From Caryophanales bacterium UBA6879 (GTDB lineage Bacteria; Bacillota_I; Bacilli_A; RFN20; CAG-288), in contig DKCH01000016.1 in NCBI GenBank assembly GCA_002449135.1, positions 1 through 36,562 on the forward strand: a DNA stretch of 36,562 bases. Direction: 5' to 3'. The position numbers and the translations under genes were made by a program. The notes below the pieces were generated by a model that saw only the letters and a program-made list of their open reading frames with translations, made no database searches and was not told the origin of the DNA. This document shows, in pieces, positions 23,989-33,809 of the stretch (position 1 is the stretch's first letter; every line of letters begins with the position of its first letter).

Positions 23989-24018
23989 TTAAAATCAATA
24001 TAAAGATTGGAGCTAAAA

Positions 24019-25998
24019 ATGAAATACGATAATCTCTGTGTCAGTTGCTTAAGAGCCTTGAGTTTAGATGGTACTAACAATGCTAAATCAGGTCATCCTG
24101 GAATGGCTTTATCGTCAGCGCCAATTGTTTATACTTTATATACAAGACATTTAAATAGTGATCCTACTCATCCTGAATGGGTTAATAGAGATAGATTTAT
24201 CTTATCTGCAGGCCATGCTTCAATTTTACTATATTCCTTATTGCATTTATCTGGGTTTAATGTTAGTAAAGATGATTTGAAGAACTTTAGAAAATTAAAT
24301 TCTAAAACACCTGGTCATCCTGAAGTTGGTCACACTTCCGGAGTAGATAATACTTCAGGTCCTTTAGGTCAAGGTATTGGTCAAGCCGTTGGTGTTGCTT
24401 TAGCTGAATCAATTTTAAGAAATTCATATCCTGAAGGTGATAAGCTTTTTAATCATTATACTTACTGTTTATGTGGTGATGGTTGTTTAGAAGAAGGTGT
24501 TTCACAAGAAGCTATTTCTTTTGCTGGTGAAAATCATTTAAATAAATTAATCTTATTTTATGATTATAATAAAGTTACTTTAGATGGACCTTTGTCTGAT
24601 TCTTCTTCAGAAGATGTTTCTTTACGTTTTAAAGCTGAAGGGTGGAACGTTATTAGAGTAACTGATGGTAATGATTGTGAATTAATTGATCAAGCTATTA
24701 TTCAAGCAAAACAATCATTAGATAAACCTAGTGTCATTATTGTTGATACAATAATTGGCTATGGTACTCCATTGCAAGGAACATGTAAATGTCATGGTTC
24801 CCCTGTTGGTTTAGAAAATGCTGAAAAAGCTAAGGAATTTTATAAATACAATTATGGACCATTTGAAGTTCCTGATGAAGTCTATATGGTTTTTAAATCT
24901 TCAATTTATTCTCGTGGTATTCAGGCTTATAATTTATATGTAAAAACTTATAAAGCTTATAAAGAAAAATATCCTGAACAAGCTAAACAAATTGAAGGAT
25001 TAATAAATAACGATGTATCAAGTTTTTTAATTAAGGATATTGATTCAATACAATTTGATAAAGACGAAGCTACTAGAATAGCTTTTGGGCATGCCTTAAA
25101 TCTTTTTGCAAGTAAATTACCAAACTTAGTGGGTGGTTCTGCTGATGTTGCTTCTTCAACTAAAACAAAAATGCAAGATGTTCCTACTTATACATATAAG
25201 ACTCCTAATGGTAGAAACATTAATTTTGGAATCCGTGAATTTGGTATGGCATGTATTCAAAATGGCTTACTTTTACATAAAGGCTTAAGAAGTTATGTTT
25301 CTACTTTCTTAGTTTTTTCTGATTATTTAAAACCCGCTATTAAATTAGCCGCCTTATCAAAACTGCCTGCGGTCTATATTTTTACTCACGATAGTATTGC
25401 TTTAGGTGAAGATGGGCCAACTCATCAACCAATTGAACATTTAGCAATGTTAAGATCTATTCCTAATGTTAATGTTATTAGACCTGCTGATTCAAAAGAA
25501 ACTTTTGCTGCGTTAAAACTAGCTTTTGAATCTACTTCAACTCCTACTGTTTTGATTTTAACTAGACAAAATGTAAGACAAGTTCCTAATACTAATTATT
25601 TGGGAGTTAAAAATGGTGGTTATATTGTTTCCAAGGAAATAAAAAAATTAGATTTTACATTAATTGCTAGTGGTTCGGAAGTTAACTTAGCATTAGATGC
25701 ACAAAAGATTTTATTAGAAAAAGGAATAGACACTCGTGTAGTTTCTATGCCTAGTTTAAATAGTTTTAATGAATTAGAAGAGAATAAAAAAGAAGAAGTT
25801 CTTGGAGGTGATTATTCTCATCGTATCTTTGTTGAAATGCTTTCAACTTATGGCTTATATAGATATAGTAAATATGTAATGGGTCTTGATGAATTTGGAC
25901 GTTCAGCACCTGGTAAAGATGTTACTAATTTCTTTAAATTCACCCCTGAAGAATTAGCTAGAAGAGTTGTTGAAGCAATAGAAAAGGAAAATAAATGA
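24019..25998 (+). CDS. tkt: Transketolase
   Basis: Thiamine-diphosphate enzyme moving two-carbon units in the pentose phosphate pathway. The 659-aa protein has full length. TPP/Mg binding is at GDGCLEEGVSQEAISFAG and in DYNKVTLDG, the substrate histidines in GHPEVGHTSGVDNTSGPLGQG, the catalytic Glu in GIREFGMA and DSIALGEDGPTHQPIEHL. ATG 24019 is chosen over an in-frame TTG at 24007, because GGAG (24009-24012) sits six bases before the ATG and overlaps that TTG. It overlaps malQ by four bases. Confidence 0.98.
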   Translation: MKYDNLCVSCLRALSLDGTNNAKSGHPGMALSSAPIVYTLYTRHLNSDPTHPEWVNRDRFILSAGHASILLYSLLHLSGFNVSKDDLKNFRKLNSKTPGHPEVGHTSGVDNTSGPLGQGIGQAVGVALAESILRNSYPEGDKLFNHYTYCLCGDGCLEEGVSQEAISFAGENHLNKLILFYDYNKVTLDGPLSDSSSEDVSLRFKAEGWNVIRVTDGNDCELIDQAIIQAKQSLDKPSVIIVDTIIGYGTPLQGTCKCHGSPVGLENAEKAKEFYKYNYGPFEVPDEVYMVFKSSIYSRGIQAYNLYVKTYKAYKEKYPEQAKQIEGLINNDVSSFLIKDIDSIQFDKDEATRIAFGHALNLFASKLPNLVGGSADVASSTKTKMQDVPTYTYKTPNGRNINFGIREFGMACIQNGLLLHKGLRSYVSTFLVFSDYLKPAIKLAALSKLPAVYIFTHDSIALGEDGPTHQPIEHLAMLRSIPNVNVIRPADSKETFAALKLAFESTSTPTVLILTRQNVRQVPNTNYLGVKNGGYIVSKEIKKLDFTLIASGSEVNLALDAQKILLEKGIDTRVVSMPSLNSFNELEENKKEEVLGGDYSHRIFVEMLSTYGLYRYSKYVMGLDEFGRSAPGKDVTNFFKFTPEELARRVVEAIEKENK

Positions 25999-27467
25999 AG
26001 AGAGAATTAGGTATTTTATTACCAATTTTTTCTTTACCAAATAGATATTTAATTGGAAACTTTGGTAAAGAAGCATATGAATTTATCGATTATCTAAATG
26101 AAGCTGGGGTAGAGGTTTGGCAGCTTTTGCCTTTAAATCCTACTTCCTATGGTGACTCTCCATATCAAGCTTATTCTTCTTTTGCTTTTAATCCCTATTT
26201 TATTGATCTAGATAATTTAAAAGAGTTAAGCTTATTAACTGAAGAAGAAATTAAGCCTTTAATTTCAATATCTAATCATGTTGAATATGGTGTACTTTTT
26301 AAGAATTTTTATAATGTAATTAGGATAGCTTATAATCGCAATAAAGATTTAAATGTTTTTAATATAAACAATTTTAAAAAGAATCTAAGTCAAGATTTAA
26401 AAAATTATTTTGAATTTATGACATTAAAAGTAAATTTCAATTTTTCTAGCTTTTTATCCTGGCCTAGTGAGTACTCAAATCATAAGAAATCAGACATTAA
26501 AGAATTTGTAAAATTACATGAAGATGATTATAACTTTTTTGTTTTTATTGAATTAGTCTTGGAAATTCAATATAAAAAATTAAAAGATTATGCCAAAGCA
26601 AAAAATGTAAAGATTTTAGGTGATCTTCCTATTTATGTTGCCTTAGATTCTAGCGATGTTTGGGCTAATCGCTCATTATTTAAATTTAAAAATAATAAAC
26701 CTAGTAAAGTAGCAGGTGTCCCGCCTGATTATTTTTCTCCTGATGGTCAATTATGGGGTAATCCTATTTATAATTATAAGAAAATGGAAAAAGACAATTT
26801 CTTTTTTTGGAAAAGAAGAATTGAAAAGTGTAAGGAAATATATGATTTATTACGTTTAGACCATTTTCGTGGTTTTGAATCATTTTATGAAATTGATTAT
26901 GGTGCTAAAAATGCTAAAGTAGGGCATTGGAAAAAAGGACCGGGTTTAAAATTAATTAATGTTATAAAAAAAGCAGCTGGTAAAATGAAAATTATTGCTG
27001 AAGACTTAGGTCAACTTACTAAAGCTGTTTATAAATTAAAAAAAGACGCTAATTTATGTGGATTAAATATTTATCAATTTGGTTATTCTTTAGAAGATAA
27101 ACATTTCAAATCAAGTTATTTACCTCAAAATTATAAAGTTAAATCCGTGGCTTACTTAGGAACCCATGATAATATGACTACTAATGAGTTTTTATCTACA
27201 GTTTCTAAACCTTTAAAGGAACATATTTTTAAAGATTTGAAAGTAAATAATATTAAAGATGCCCAGGAAGAAATGCTTAAAAGAATTGTTCTTTCTAAAT
27301 CTAAATTGGTTATTTTAACCTTACAAGATTTACTTTTCGAAGGAAAAGAAGGAAGAATTAACACTCCTGGTGTTGCTTCCAATAATTGGATTTACGCTAC
27401 TACTCACTTATATAAAGATAAGACTTTTGATTATTTAAACTATTTAAGAAAAATTTCTAAAAGATGA
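25995..27467 (+). CDS. malQ: 4-alpha-glucanotransferase (amylomaltase)
   Basis: GH77 enzyme that disproportionates maltodextrins. The 490-aa protein shows EVWQLLPLNPTSYGDSPY, GDLPIYVALDSSDVWANRS, the nucleophile aspartate in RLDHFRGF, the acid/base Glu in AEDLG, and LGTHDNMTTNEF with the third catalytic aspartate. It overlaps tkt and the next gene by ATGA each, so the three are translated together. Pairing with tkt suggests use of stored or dietary glucans. Confidence 0.96.
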   Translation: MKRELGILLPIFSLPNRYLIGNFGKEAYEFIDYLNEAGVEVWQLLPLNPTSYGDSPYQAYSSFAFNPYFIDLDNLKELSLLTEEEIKPLISISNHVEYGVLFKNFYNVIRIAYNRNKDLNVFNINNFKKNLSQDLKNYFEFMTLKVNFNFSSFLSWPSEYSNHKKSDIKEFVKLHEDDYNFFVFIELVLEIQYKKLKDYAKAKNVKILGDLPIYVALDSSDVWANRSLFKFKNNKPSKVAGVPPDYFSPDGQLWGNPIYNYKKMEKDNFFFWKRRIEKCKEIYDLLRLDHFRGFESFYEIDYGAKNAKVGHWKKGPGLKLINVIKKAAGKMKIIAEDLGQLTKAVYKLKKDANLCGLNIYQFGYSLEDKHFKSSYLPQNYKVKSVAYLGTHDNMTTNEFLSTVSKPLKEHIFKDLKVNNIKDAQEEMLKRIVLSKSKLVILTLQDLLFEGKEGRINTPGVASNNWIYATTHLYKDKTFDYLNYLRKISKR

Positions 27468-28087
27468 ACATTGAAATAATTTATGAAGATGCACAAATTA
27501 TCGTTGTTAATAAACCAAGTAATTTGCTAACTATTGCGAATTTGAAAAATAAAACTGATAATTTATATCACTATTTATCTTTATATGTTAAGCAAAAAAA
27601 TAAGATGAATAAGGTATTTATTGTTCATCGTTTAGATTTTCAAACATCTGGTTTAATTGTTTTTGCAAAATCATTTAAAGTAAAAGAAGAATTACAAAAA
27701 TTATTTGAAACAGGTCAAGTTATCCGCAAATATCAAGCTATCACAACTAATAAGCCACCAAAAGAAACAGATGTTTTAATAAATTATTTAGTTATTGATA
27801 AATTTGGAAATGTTTTTAATTCCACAAAAAATCATCCAAATGCCAAAAAAGCTATTACTAAATATAAATTTATAAAAAAAGTTAAAGAGGGATATTTGCT
27901 AGATATTGAAATTATAACTGGTAGAAAAAATCAAATTCGTATTGCTTTAGCTAATATAAACTGCCCTATTGTAAATGATTCAAAATACTCTAAGCAAAAG
28001 GGAAAAAGAATGTATTTAAGAAGTTATTTATTAGATATTACTAAGTTTAATAAAGATTATTTATTTAAGATAAATGGCTTTTATTAG
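27464..28087 (+). CDS. RluA-family pseudouridine synthase
   Basis: Converts uridine to pseudouridine in rRNA or tRNA. The short 207-aa protein has YEDAQIIVVNKPSN, the catalytic HRLDFQTSGLIVFAKS with Asp as nucleophile, and TGRKNQIRIALA, but lacks the S4 domain of RluD-type members. The target base cannot be told. It overlaps malQ by four bases. Confidence 0.9.
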   Translation: MNIEIIYEDAQIIVVNKPSNLLTIANLKNKTDNLYHYLSLYVKQKNKMNKVFIVHRLDFQTSGLIVFAKSFKVKEELQKLFETGQVIRKYQAITTNKPPKETDVLINYLVIDKFGNVFNSTKNHPNAKKAITKYKFIKKVKEGYLLDIEIITGRKNQIRIALANINCPIVNDSKYSKQKGKRMYLRSYLLDITKFNKDYLFKINGFY

Positions 28088-28139
28088 TGTTTTAATGCTT
28101 TAAATGTTAAAATTTAATTGTTGAAGGGATGAAAAATAT

Positions 28140-29054
28140 ATGGAATGGTTAAAAGAAAATATAGGTGTCTTTATTATAATTATCTTAATAATTCTTTTTA
28201 TTATAACTTGTATTATTTTCTTTATTTTGAAAAAGACTAATTGTCTTGTAAAAAATACAATAATTTCACCTTTAAAAGAAGAAGTAAATATTTTTAGAAA
28301 TTCTAATAATGAAGATAAAGAAATACTAGAGATAAAAATTTATAATACAAATTTCCGTGATGTTATTATTTCTTCTTTTGGTTTACAATACAAAGGCCAA
28401 ATCTTTGACTTTATAAAAGAATATCAAGATAGTTTAGAATTAAAAGATACTCCAGTTATTCCTGCACGCTCATATATTAATTTTCATGTAGATCCATTAC
28501 GTGTTGAAGATTTTGTTATAAAAAATAATTTTAATAAAAAAAGAATTTCCACTATATATAACATTGTTGTAGATTCAGTAGGAAATATTAATAAAATAAA
28601 TAATCGCAAATTAACCAGGGTTTTAAGACAAAGGGCAGCATTTAGAGCCAAATTGCAAAAGCAAGAAAAGCATGAAGTGAAATTAAATTGTTATAAAGCT
28701 AAACATAAAGGAAAAGAACCATTCTTTGAATTTTTATATAGATTTTTTAATACAAATATTACTAAAATACCTGATTTTGCTTATATAAATAAAAATGATA
28801 ATAAGAATGTCCAAACAAAAATAAAAATAGAAAATGATAAACTAAGTGAAGAGAAACAATTACTATTAGATTTTGCTAAATCCAAAAATAATTCTTTGAA
28901 TGAAAATGAAATAAAAGATTTTTTGATTAATAAAAATATCAGCTTTATCACTTTAGATGAAGCAATTAAATTTTTAAAAGAAAATAGTATTGTTATTAAT
29001 AATGATGAAGATGATTTTTCAAAAGAAAACGAAACTATAAACCAAGGGGATTAG
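28140..29054 (+). CDS. Membrane-anchored hypothetical protein
   Basis: A 304-aa protein with one N-terminal transmembrane segment (about 9-31, VFIIIILIILFIITCIIFFIL) and a cytoplasmic basic region. The middle has a beta-rich part (ILEIKIYNTNFRDVIISSFGLQYKG) and a Lys/Arg-rich helix; the C-terminal ~70 residues are acidic and helical. I do not recognise the family. It ends 3 bases before the glycosyltransferase start, so the two are probably co-expressed and may act at the membrane together. An AAGGGATG ribosome site precedes the start. Confidence 0.72.
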   Translation: MEWLKENIGVFIIIILIILFIITCIIFFILKKTNCLVKNTIISPLKEEVNIFRNSNNEDKEILEIKIYNTNFRDVIISSFGLQYKGQIFDFIKEYQDSLELKDTPVIPARSYINFHVDPLRVEDFVIKNNFNKKRISTIYNIVVDSVGNINKINNRKLTRVLRQRAAFRAKLQKQEKHEVKLNCYKAKHKGKEPFFEFLYRFFNTNITKIPDFAYINKNDNKNVQTKIKIENDKLSEEKQLLLDFAKSKNNSLNENEIKDFLINKNISFITLDEAIKFLKENSIVINNDEDDFSKENETINQGD

Positions 29055-29057
29055 AGT

Positions 29058-30326
29058 ATGACTATTTTATTTGTAATGGATTCTTATGGACTTTTAAATA
29101 ATGGGACTAGCTCAACAGCACAGCGTTTTGCTAATGAATTAAGAAAAAGGGGAAATATTGTTAGAATTCTTGGTGTTGAAAGTCCTGAAACATCAAATGA
29201 CCCATATTATTATGGGTTGAAAAAGTTTTATTTTCCTATTTTTCAACCTTTGATTGATAAACAAGGCTTCGCATTTGCTAAATGTGATGATGTTAAAAAA
29301 ATTGTTGAAGCGATAAAAGGATGCGATATTGTTCATCTTTTTTTACCTTTTCCGCTTGAAAATCGTGCAAGAATTATTGCTCAGTCTCTTAAGGTTCCAG
29401 TAACTACTGCCTTTCATTTACAATGTGAGGATATTACTTATTCGGCTAATTTAGGACATGTTAAATTCATTAATAGGGCTTTATATAGATTTTTCTATCT
29501 TTATTTTTATCAATATATTAGACATGTTCACTGTCCTTCTTTAATGATGGCTAAAACATTAAAAAAATACGGATATAAAAATAATGTCTGTCATGTAATT
29601 TCTAATGGTGTTTCTGGTTTCTTTAAACCCATAAAAGCAGATAAACCAGTAGAATTTAAAGATAAATTTGTTATTCTCATGATTGGTCGTTTATCTAAAG
29701 AAAAAAGACAAGATGTTTTAATTAAAGCAATTAAATATTCTAAGTATAATGATAAAATTCAATTGATTTTATGTGGTCAAGGTCCTACATTAAATAAATT
29801 GCAACATTTATCAACAAAATGTTTAAAAAATCCTTTACTTGTAAGGTTTGTTAAACAAGAAGAATTAAGAAATATAATTAATTATTCTGATTTATATGTT
29901 CATGCTTCTGATATTGAATCTGAAGCGATTGCTTGTATTGAAGCTTTTACATGTGGTTTAGTACCGGTTATTTCAAATAATCCCAATTCTGCTACAAATC
30001 AATTTGCACTAGATAAAGTTTGTTTATTTAAACATGGTAATTATAAAGATTTAGCTAAACATATTGATTATTTTATTGAGCATCCTGAGATTAAAGAAGA
30101 ATTATCTAAAAAATATTTAGATTATTCAAAAAAATTTAGATTAGAAGCTCAAGTTAAAGCTTTAGAAAATGTTTTTAAGTTAGCAATTAATGAGCATAAA
30201 GAAGGAAAAGATTTAATAGTTGTTAAACCATCTAAATTTAATGAATTTAAAATGAAAAAAATAAAGAAAATAATTGCTAAAGAATTCAATTTTAATATTG
30301 ATGATTTTGCAAAAATTGAAAAATAA
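29058..30326 (+). CDS. GT4-family glycosyltransferase
   Basis: Transfers sugar from a nucleotide donor using the GT-B fold. The 422-aa protein begins with MDSYGLLNNGTSSTAQRFANEL, has the sugar-nucleotide motif LMIGRLSKEKRQDVLIKAI near 210-230, LILCGQGP and the EX7E-type segment ASDIESEAIACIEAFTCGLVPV near 285-306. The pattern is close to membrane-lipid glucosyltransferases (diacylglycerol glucosyltransferases) of low-GC bacteria, but the acceptor is inference. The ribosome site is AAGGGGATT, which contains GGGGATT (29046-29052). It abuts the convergent mreB. Confidence 0.87.
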   Translation: MTILFVMDSYGLLNNGTSSTAQRFANELRKRGNIVRILGVESPETSNDPYYYGLKKFYFPIFQPLIDKQGFAFAKCDDVKKIVEAIKGCDIVHLFLPFPLENRARIIAQSLKVPVTTAFHLQCEDITYSANLGHVKFINRALYRFFYLYFYQYIRHVHCPSLMMAKTLKKYGYKNNVCHVISNGVSGFFKPIKADKPVEFKDKFVILMIGRLSKEKRQDVLIKAIKYSKYNDKIQLILCGQGPTLNKLQHLSTKCLKNPLLVRFVKQEELRNIINYSDLYVHASDIESEAIACIEAFTCGLVPVISNNPNSATNQFALDKVCLFKHGNYKDLAKHIDYFIEHPEIKEELSKKYLDYSKKFRLEAQVKALENVFKLAINEHKEGKDLIVVKPSKFNEFKMKKIKKIIAKEFNFNIDDFAKIEK

Positions 30327-31322
30327 CTATAAATATAAATTATCTTTCTTATTATTTTCACCAGAAATAATCATACCATCAATAGTTGCCTGCATTGGAT
30401 TAGTTGCAATGTGAATAGGAATAGAAAGTTTATTTTGAAAATATTCTCTTACACCATTTAAAAGACAGCCACCACCTGATATAGTAATCCCGCCTTGTAT
30501 AACATCAGAAGATATTTCAGCCGGAGAAGTCTCTAAAACATCAATCATTAAATCTAATATTTGATCATAAACTTTATAGCAAATTTGATTTATTTCACTT
30601 GTAGAAATAATTAGTGAGGTCGGTAAACCAGTAAGGGAATCTTTACCATTTACTTCTAATAAACTATTATCGTAGTTTTCTAATAAAGTTCCTATTTTTA
30701 ATTTTAAATATTCACTAGTTTTAAAGCCAACGATTAAATGATGTTCTCTTCTAAGGTATTTACTTATTTCATTTGTTAATGTGTTACCAGCAATATTTAT
30801 GGAAGTTGATTTAACAATTTTTCCGAGGGCTAAAGTTGAAACATTAGTTTTAGCACCACCAATATCAACAATCATTGTTCCCTTGGTTGAGTAAATATTT
30901 ATTCCAGCACCAATAGCTGCCATTTTACTGGCATCAGCTAAATAAATTTTTTTAATTTTTAAGCTTTTGGCTAATTCAAAAATAGCATTTTTTTCTACAT
31001 CTGTAATATTACTTGGAGTAGAAAATATGACAGTTGAATGTTTTATTTTTCCATCTAAATGATTATTTTTAAAAGCTTCTAAAAGAAATGATTTTGCTTG
31101 CTCAACAGAGCTAATAACACCATCTTGAACAGGGAAAACTAAAGAATAATCTTGAGGAACTTTACCTATCAATTTATTAGCTAAGTATCCTATTTCGACA
31201 ACTTTTTTGATTTTTGTATCCAAAATCAAACATGTTGGCTCATTAAAGAGTATATCTTTAGAATTATTTGATTTAATTAATGTATTGGAGCTTCCAAAGT
31301 CAATTGCTATTATATTTGCCAT
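30327..31322 (-). CDS. mreB: MreB-type actin homologue
   Basis: Forms filaments that guide lateral wall synthesis. The 331-aa protein opens with IIAIDFGSSNTLIKS, has the conserved NEPTCLILD, DIGGAKTNVS, NIAGNTLTNEISKYLRREH and ISGGGCLLNG, all in MreB order. The paralogue (MreB, Mbl or MreBH) cannot be named from sequence alone. It is 17 bases after typA on the minus strand and its stop codon abuts the convergent glycosyltransferase gene. Its presence means the organism is not a wall-less Mycoplasma. Confidence 0.88.
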   Translation of the reverse strand: MANIIAIDFGSSNTLIKSNNSKDILFNEPTCLILDTKIKKVVEIGYLANKLIGKVPQDYSLVFPVQDGVISSVEQAKSFLLEAFKNNHLDGKIKHSTVIFSTPSNITDVEKNAIFELAKSLKIKKIYLADASKMAAIGAGINIYSTKGTMIVDIGGAKTNVSTLALGKIVKSTSINIAGNTLTNEISKYLRREHHLIVGFKTSEYLKLKIGTLLENYDNSLLEVNGKDSLTGLPTSLIISTSEINQICYKVYDQILDLMIDVLETSPAEISSDVIQGGITISGGGCLLNGVREYFQNKLSIPIHIATNPMQATIDGMIISGENNKKDNLYL

Positions 31323-31339
31323 ATAAATATTTTAGCATA

Positions 31340-33166
31340 TTAGAATTGATCTTTGTGATGGGCTTCGTATTTCTTTCTTAAAGCAGTTTCTAAAATCTTC
31401 TTTCTCATTCTTAAAGATTTAGGAGTAACTTCAATTAATTCATCAGAGTTGATGTAATCTAAGCAAGCTTCTAGTGACATTTTTCTTGGAGCTTTTAAAA
31501 CAACTGTAAAATCCTTATTTGAAGAACGTTGGTTACCTAAAGATTTTTGTTTAGTAACTGTAACAGATAAATCCATGTTGTATTTGTTTTCACCGACGAT
31601 CATACCTTCATAAACTTCTACGCCAGGACCAATAAACATTGTTCCTCTTTCTTCAGTCGATTTAATAGCATAAGCTGTAGCTTTTCCAGTATCAACGGAA
31701 ACTAAAACACCTAAAGAACGTTCACCAAGTCTAGCATTAATCATTGGACGATATTCTTTAAAAGAATGGTTAGCAACACCATAACCACCAGTAATAGTCA
31801 TAAATGGGGTGTTAAATGAAAGTAAACCACGAGAAGGGATAACATAAGTTAATCTAGTTAAATTATTTGTTGATTCCATTGAAATTAATTCAGAAGCTCT
31901 TCTACCAATCATATCCATTACTGCACCAACATATTGGTCAGGAACATCAATTTGTAAGTCTTCAAATGGTTCACAATCAACGCCATTAATTTTCTTAATA
32001 ATAACTTCAGGTTTTGAAACTAATAGTTCGAATCCTTCTCTACGCATTGTTTCAATTAAAATTGAGAGATGAAGTTCGCCACGCCCAATTACTGTAAATG
32101 ATTCAGTTGATGGGATACTTTCATATCTTAAAGAAACATCTTTTTGACATTCTTTAAATAATCTTTCTTCAATTTGCTTAGCAGAAAGTAATTTACCTTC
32201 TCTACCAGAGAATGGTGAATGGTTGGCTGAAAAAGTCATCTTTAATGTAGGCTCATCGATTCTTAATTTTTCTAAAGGCTCGATATGATCCTTATCGCAA
32301 ACAGTTTCGCCGACATTAATATCTGCTAACCCACCAATTGCGACAATGTCTCCTGCATAGGCTTCTGTTAATTCAATTTTCTTTAAGCCAAGGAAACCAT
32401 ATAATTTAGTAATTTTAAAATTCTTGGTAGAACCATCTAAACGACAACAAGTTACATCTTCACCAACTTTTACTTTACCTCTATCTATTCTACCAATACC
32501 GATTCTTCCAACATAATCGTTGTAATCAAGTAAGGAAGGTTGAAATTGTAAAGGCGCATTAACATCAACTTTAGGGGCTGGAATATATTTTATAATCATA
32601 TCAAAAACTGGATCCATACCAGGTTTTTGATCTTCTACTTTATCAGAATAAGAAGAGGTACCTTTTAAGGCTGAAGTGTAGACAACAGGGAAATTAAGCA
32701 TTTCATCATCTGCACCAAGTTCAATAAAAAGGTTCAAAACATCATCAAGTGTTTTTTGAATGTTAGCATTAGGTCTATCAACTTTATTAATAACAACAAT
32801 AGGTTTTAAATGTGATTCGAATGCTTTTTTCAAAACAAATCTAGTTTGAGGCATAGTTCCTTCGAAAGCATCTACAACGAGTAGAACACCATCGACCATA
32901 TTCATAATTCTTTCAACTTCACCAGCAAAATCAGCATGGCCCGGAGTATCAACTATATTAATTCTATAATCTTTATAATTAATAGCAGTAGTTTTAGAAA
33001 GAATAGTAATTCCTCTTTCGTGTTCCAAATCATTAGAATCCATTACATCAATATCAACATTTTGGTTATCTCTAAAAGTTCCTGAGTTCTTTAATAATTG
33101 ACCAACTAATGTAGTTTTCCCATGGTCAACATGAGCAATAATTGCAACGTTTCTAATTTGTTTCAT
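31340..33166 (-). CDS. typA: Ribosome-associated GTPase TypA/BipA
   Basis: TypA is an EF-G-like translational GTPase that promotes ribosome assembly at low temperature and under stress. The 608-aa protein has G1 AHVDHGKTT at 11-19, G2 ERGITI, G3 DTPGHADF, G4 NKVDRP and the C-terminal TypA-specific domain (RGLLSFNTPFMT and KSTEERGTMFIGPGVEVYEGMIVGE-like region). I start it at the ATG at 33166 (MKQIRNVAIIAHV), with AAGGA six bases upstream; an upstream in-frame TTG at 33184 has no ribosome site. Confidence 0.97.
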   Translation of the reverse strand: MKQIRNVAIIAHVDHGKTTLVGQLLKNSGTFRDNQNVDIDVMDSNDLEHERGITILSKTTAINYKDYRINIVDTPGHADFAGEVERIMNMVDGVLLVVDAFEGTMPQTRFVLKKAFESHLKPIVVINKVDRPNANIQKTLDDVLNLFIELGADDEMLNFPVVYTSALKGTSSYSDKVEDQKPGMDPVFDMIIKYIPAPKVDVNAPLQFQPSLLDYNDYVGRIGIGRIDRGKVKVGEDVTCCRLDGSTKNFKITKLYGFLGLKKIELTEAYAGDIVAIGGLADINVGETVCDKDHIEPLEKLRIDEPTLKMTFSANHSPFSGREGKLLSAKQIEERLFKECQKDVSLRYESIPSTESFTVIGRGELHLSILIETMRREGFELLVSKPEVIIKKINGVDCEPFEDLQIDVPDQYVGAVMDMIGRRASELISMESTNNLTRLTYVIPSRGLLSFNTPFMTITGGYGVANHSFKEYRPMINARLGERSLGVLVSVDTGKATAYAIKSTEERGTMFIGPGVEVYEGMIVGENKYNMDLSVTVTKQKSLGNQRSSNKDFTVVLKAPRKMSLEACLDYINSDELIEVTPKSLRMRKKILETALRKKYEAHHKDQF

Positions 33167-33338
33167 TTTAAATCCTTCTTTCAATAAATATATAAAACTT
33201 TTGTTATCCTAAAAAATTATATCAAAAAATCAAATCTAAGTTATTAAAATAATGTTATTAAATAAGCGTTTTCATAGAATATTTTTGATTTATACAATAA
33301 TATGATATAATTTTAATTGTTAATGAGCTTAACTAATT

Positions 33339-33800
33339 ATGGAAAAACAAAATAATTATTTTAATACTGGTGCTTTTATAGCAAGATTTCTAAACAATGC
33401 GATTTTTATAGAAAATAGGATTGTTCAAATAGTAACTAAAAATAAATTGACAATTAATGATGTAAAAATTTTGTATGCAACTGGTTATCTACTTGAGAAG
33501 AAAGAAAATCAAATAAAATATTTATCTAATTATTTATTTATCACTCCAGCTGCTTGTTCATTATCAGTTAATAAATTAATTAAAAACAATTATATTTATA
33601 TAAAAAAAGATAAAATAGATCGCCGTAACAATTATTTATATCTTTCAAGTAAGGCAGTTGAAACTATTAATAAAATTAATTTGTATCAATTAAGGCTCTA
33701 TAATATTTTGATTAAAAAATTTGATTTAGAAAAAGTTTCATCAACTATAGAAGTTTTAAAACAATTAGATGAAATTATGGCAAATAGCGAATTAGAATAG
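33339..33800 (+). CDS. MarR-family regulator, possibly FabT-like
   Basis: The 153-aa protein shows the MarR winged helix (TINDVKILYATGYL, then YLFITPAACSLSVNKLIKNNYI with recognition helix, and KIDRRNNYLYLSSKA as wing, the usual DRR/N pattern). FabT, a MarR regulator of fatty acid synthesis in Firmicutes, lies near FakB-type genes; here a DegV-family gene follows after 9 bases. That suggests a lipid-sensing role, but no fab genes are in the window, so this is inference. A -10-like TATAAT (33306-33311) precedes it. Confidence 0.85.
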   Translation: MEKQNNYFNTGAFIARFLNNAIFIENRIVQIVTKNKLTINDVKILYATGYLLEKKENQIKYLSNYLFITPAACSLSVNKLIKNNYIYIKKDKIDRRNNYLYLSSKAVETINKINLYQLRLYNILIKKFDLEKVSSTIEVLKQLDEIMANSELE

Positions 33801-33809
33801 GAGGACATT

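Noticed and set aside
24007..24018. Upstream TTG start for tkt
   Set aside because: TTGGAG there is the ribosome site of ATG 24019.
33167..33184. Upstream TTG start for typA
   Set aside because: The extension overlaps the ribosome site AAGGA of ATG 33166, and the family N-terminus begins at that ATG.
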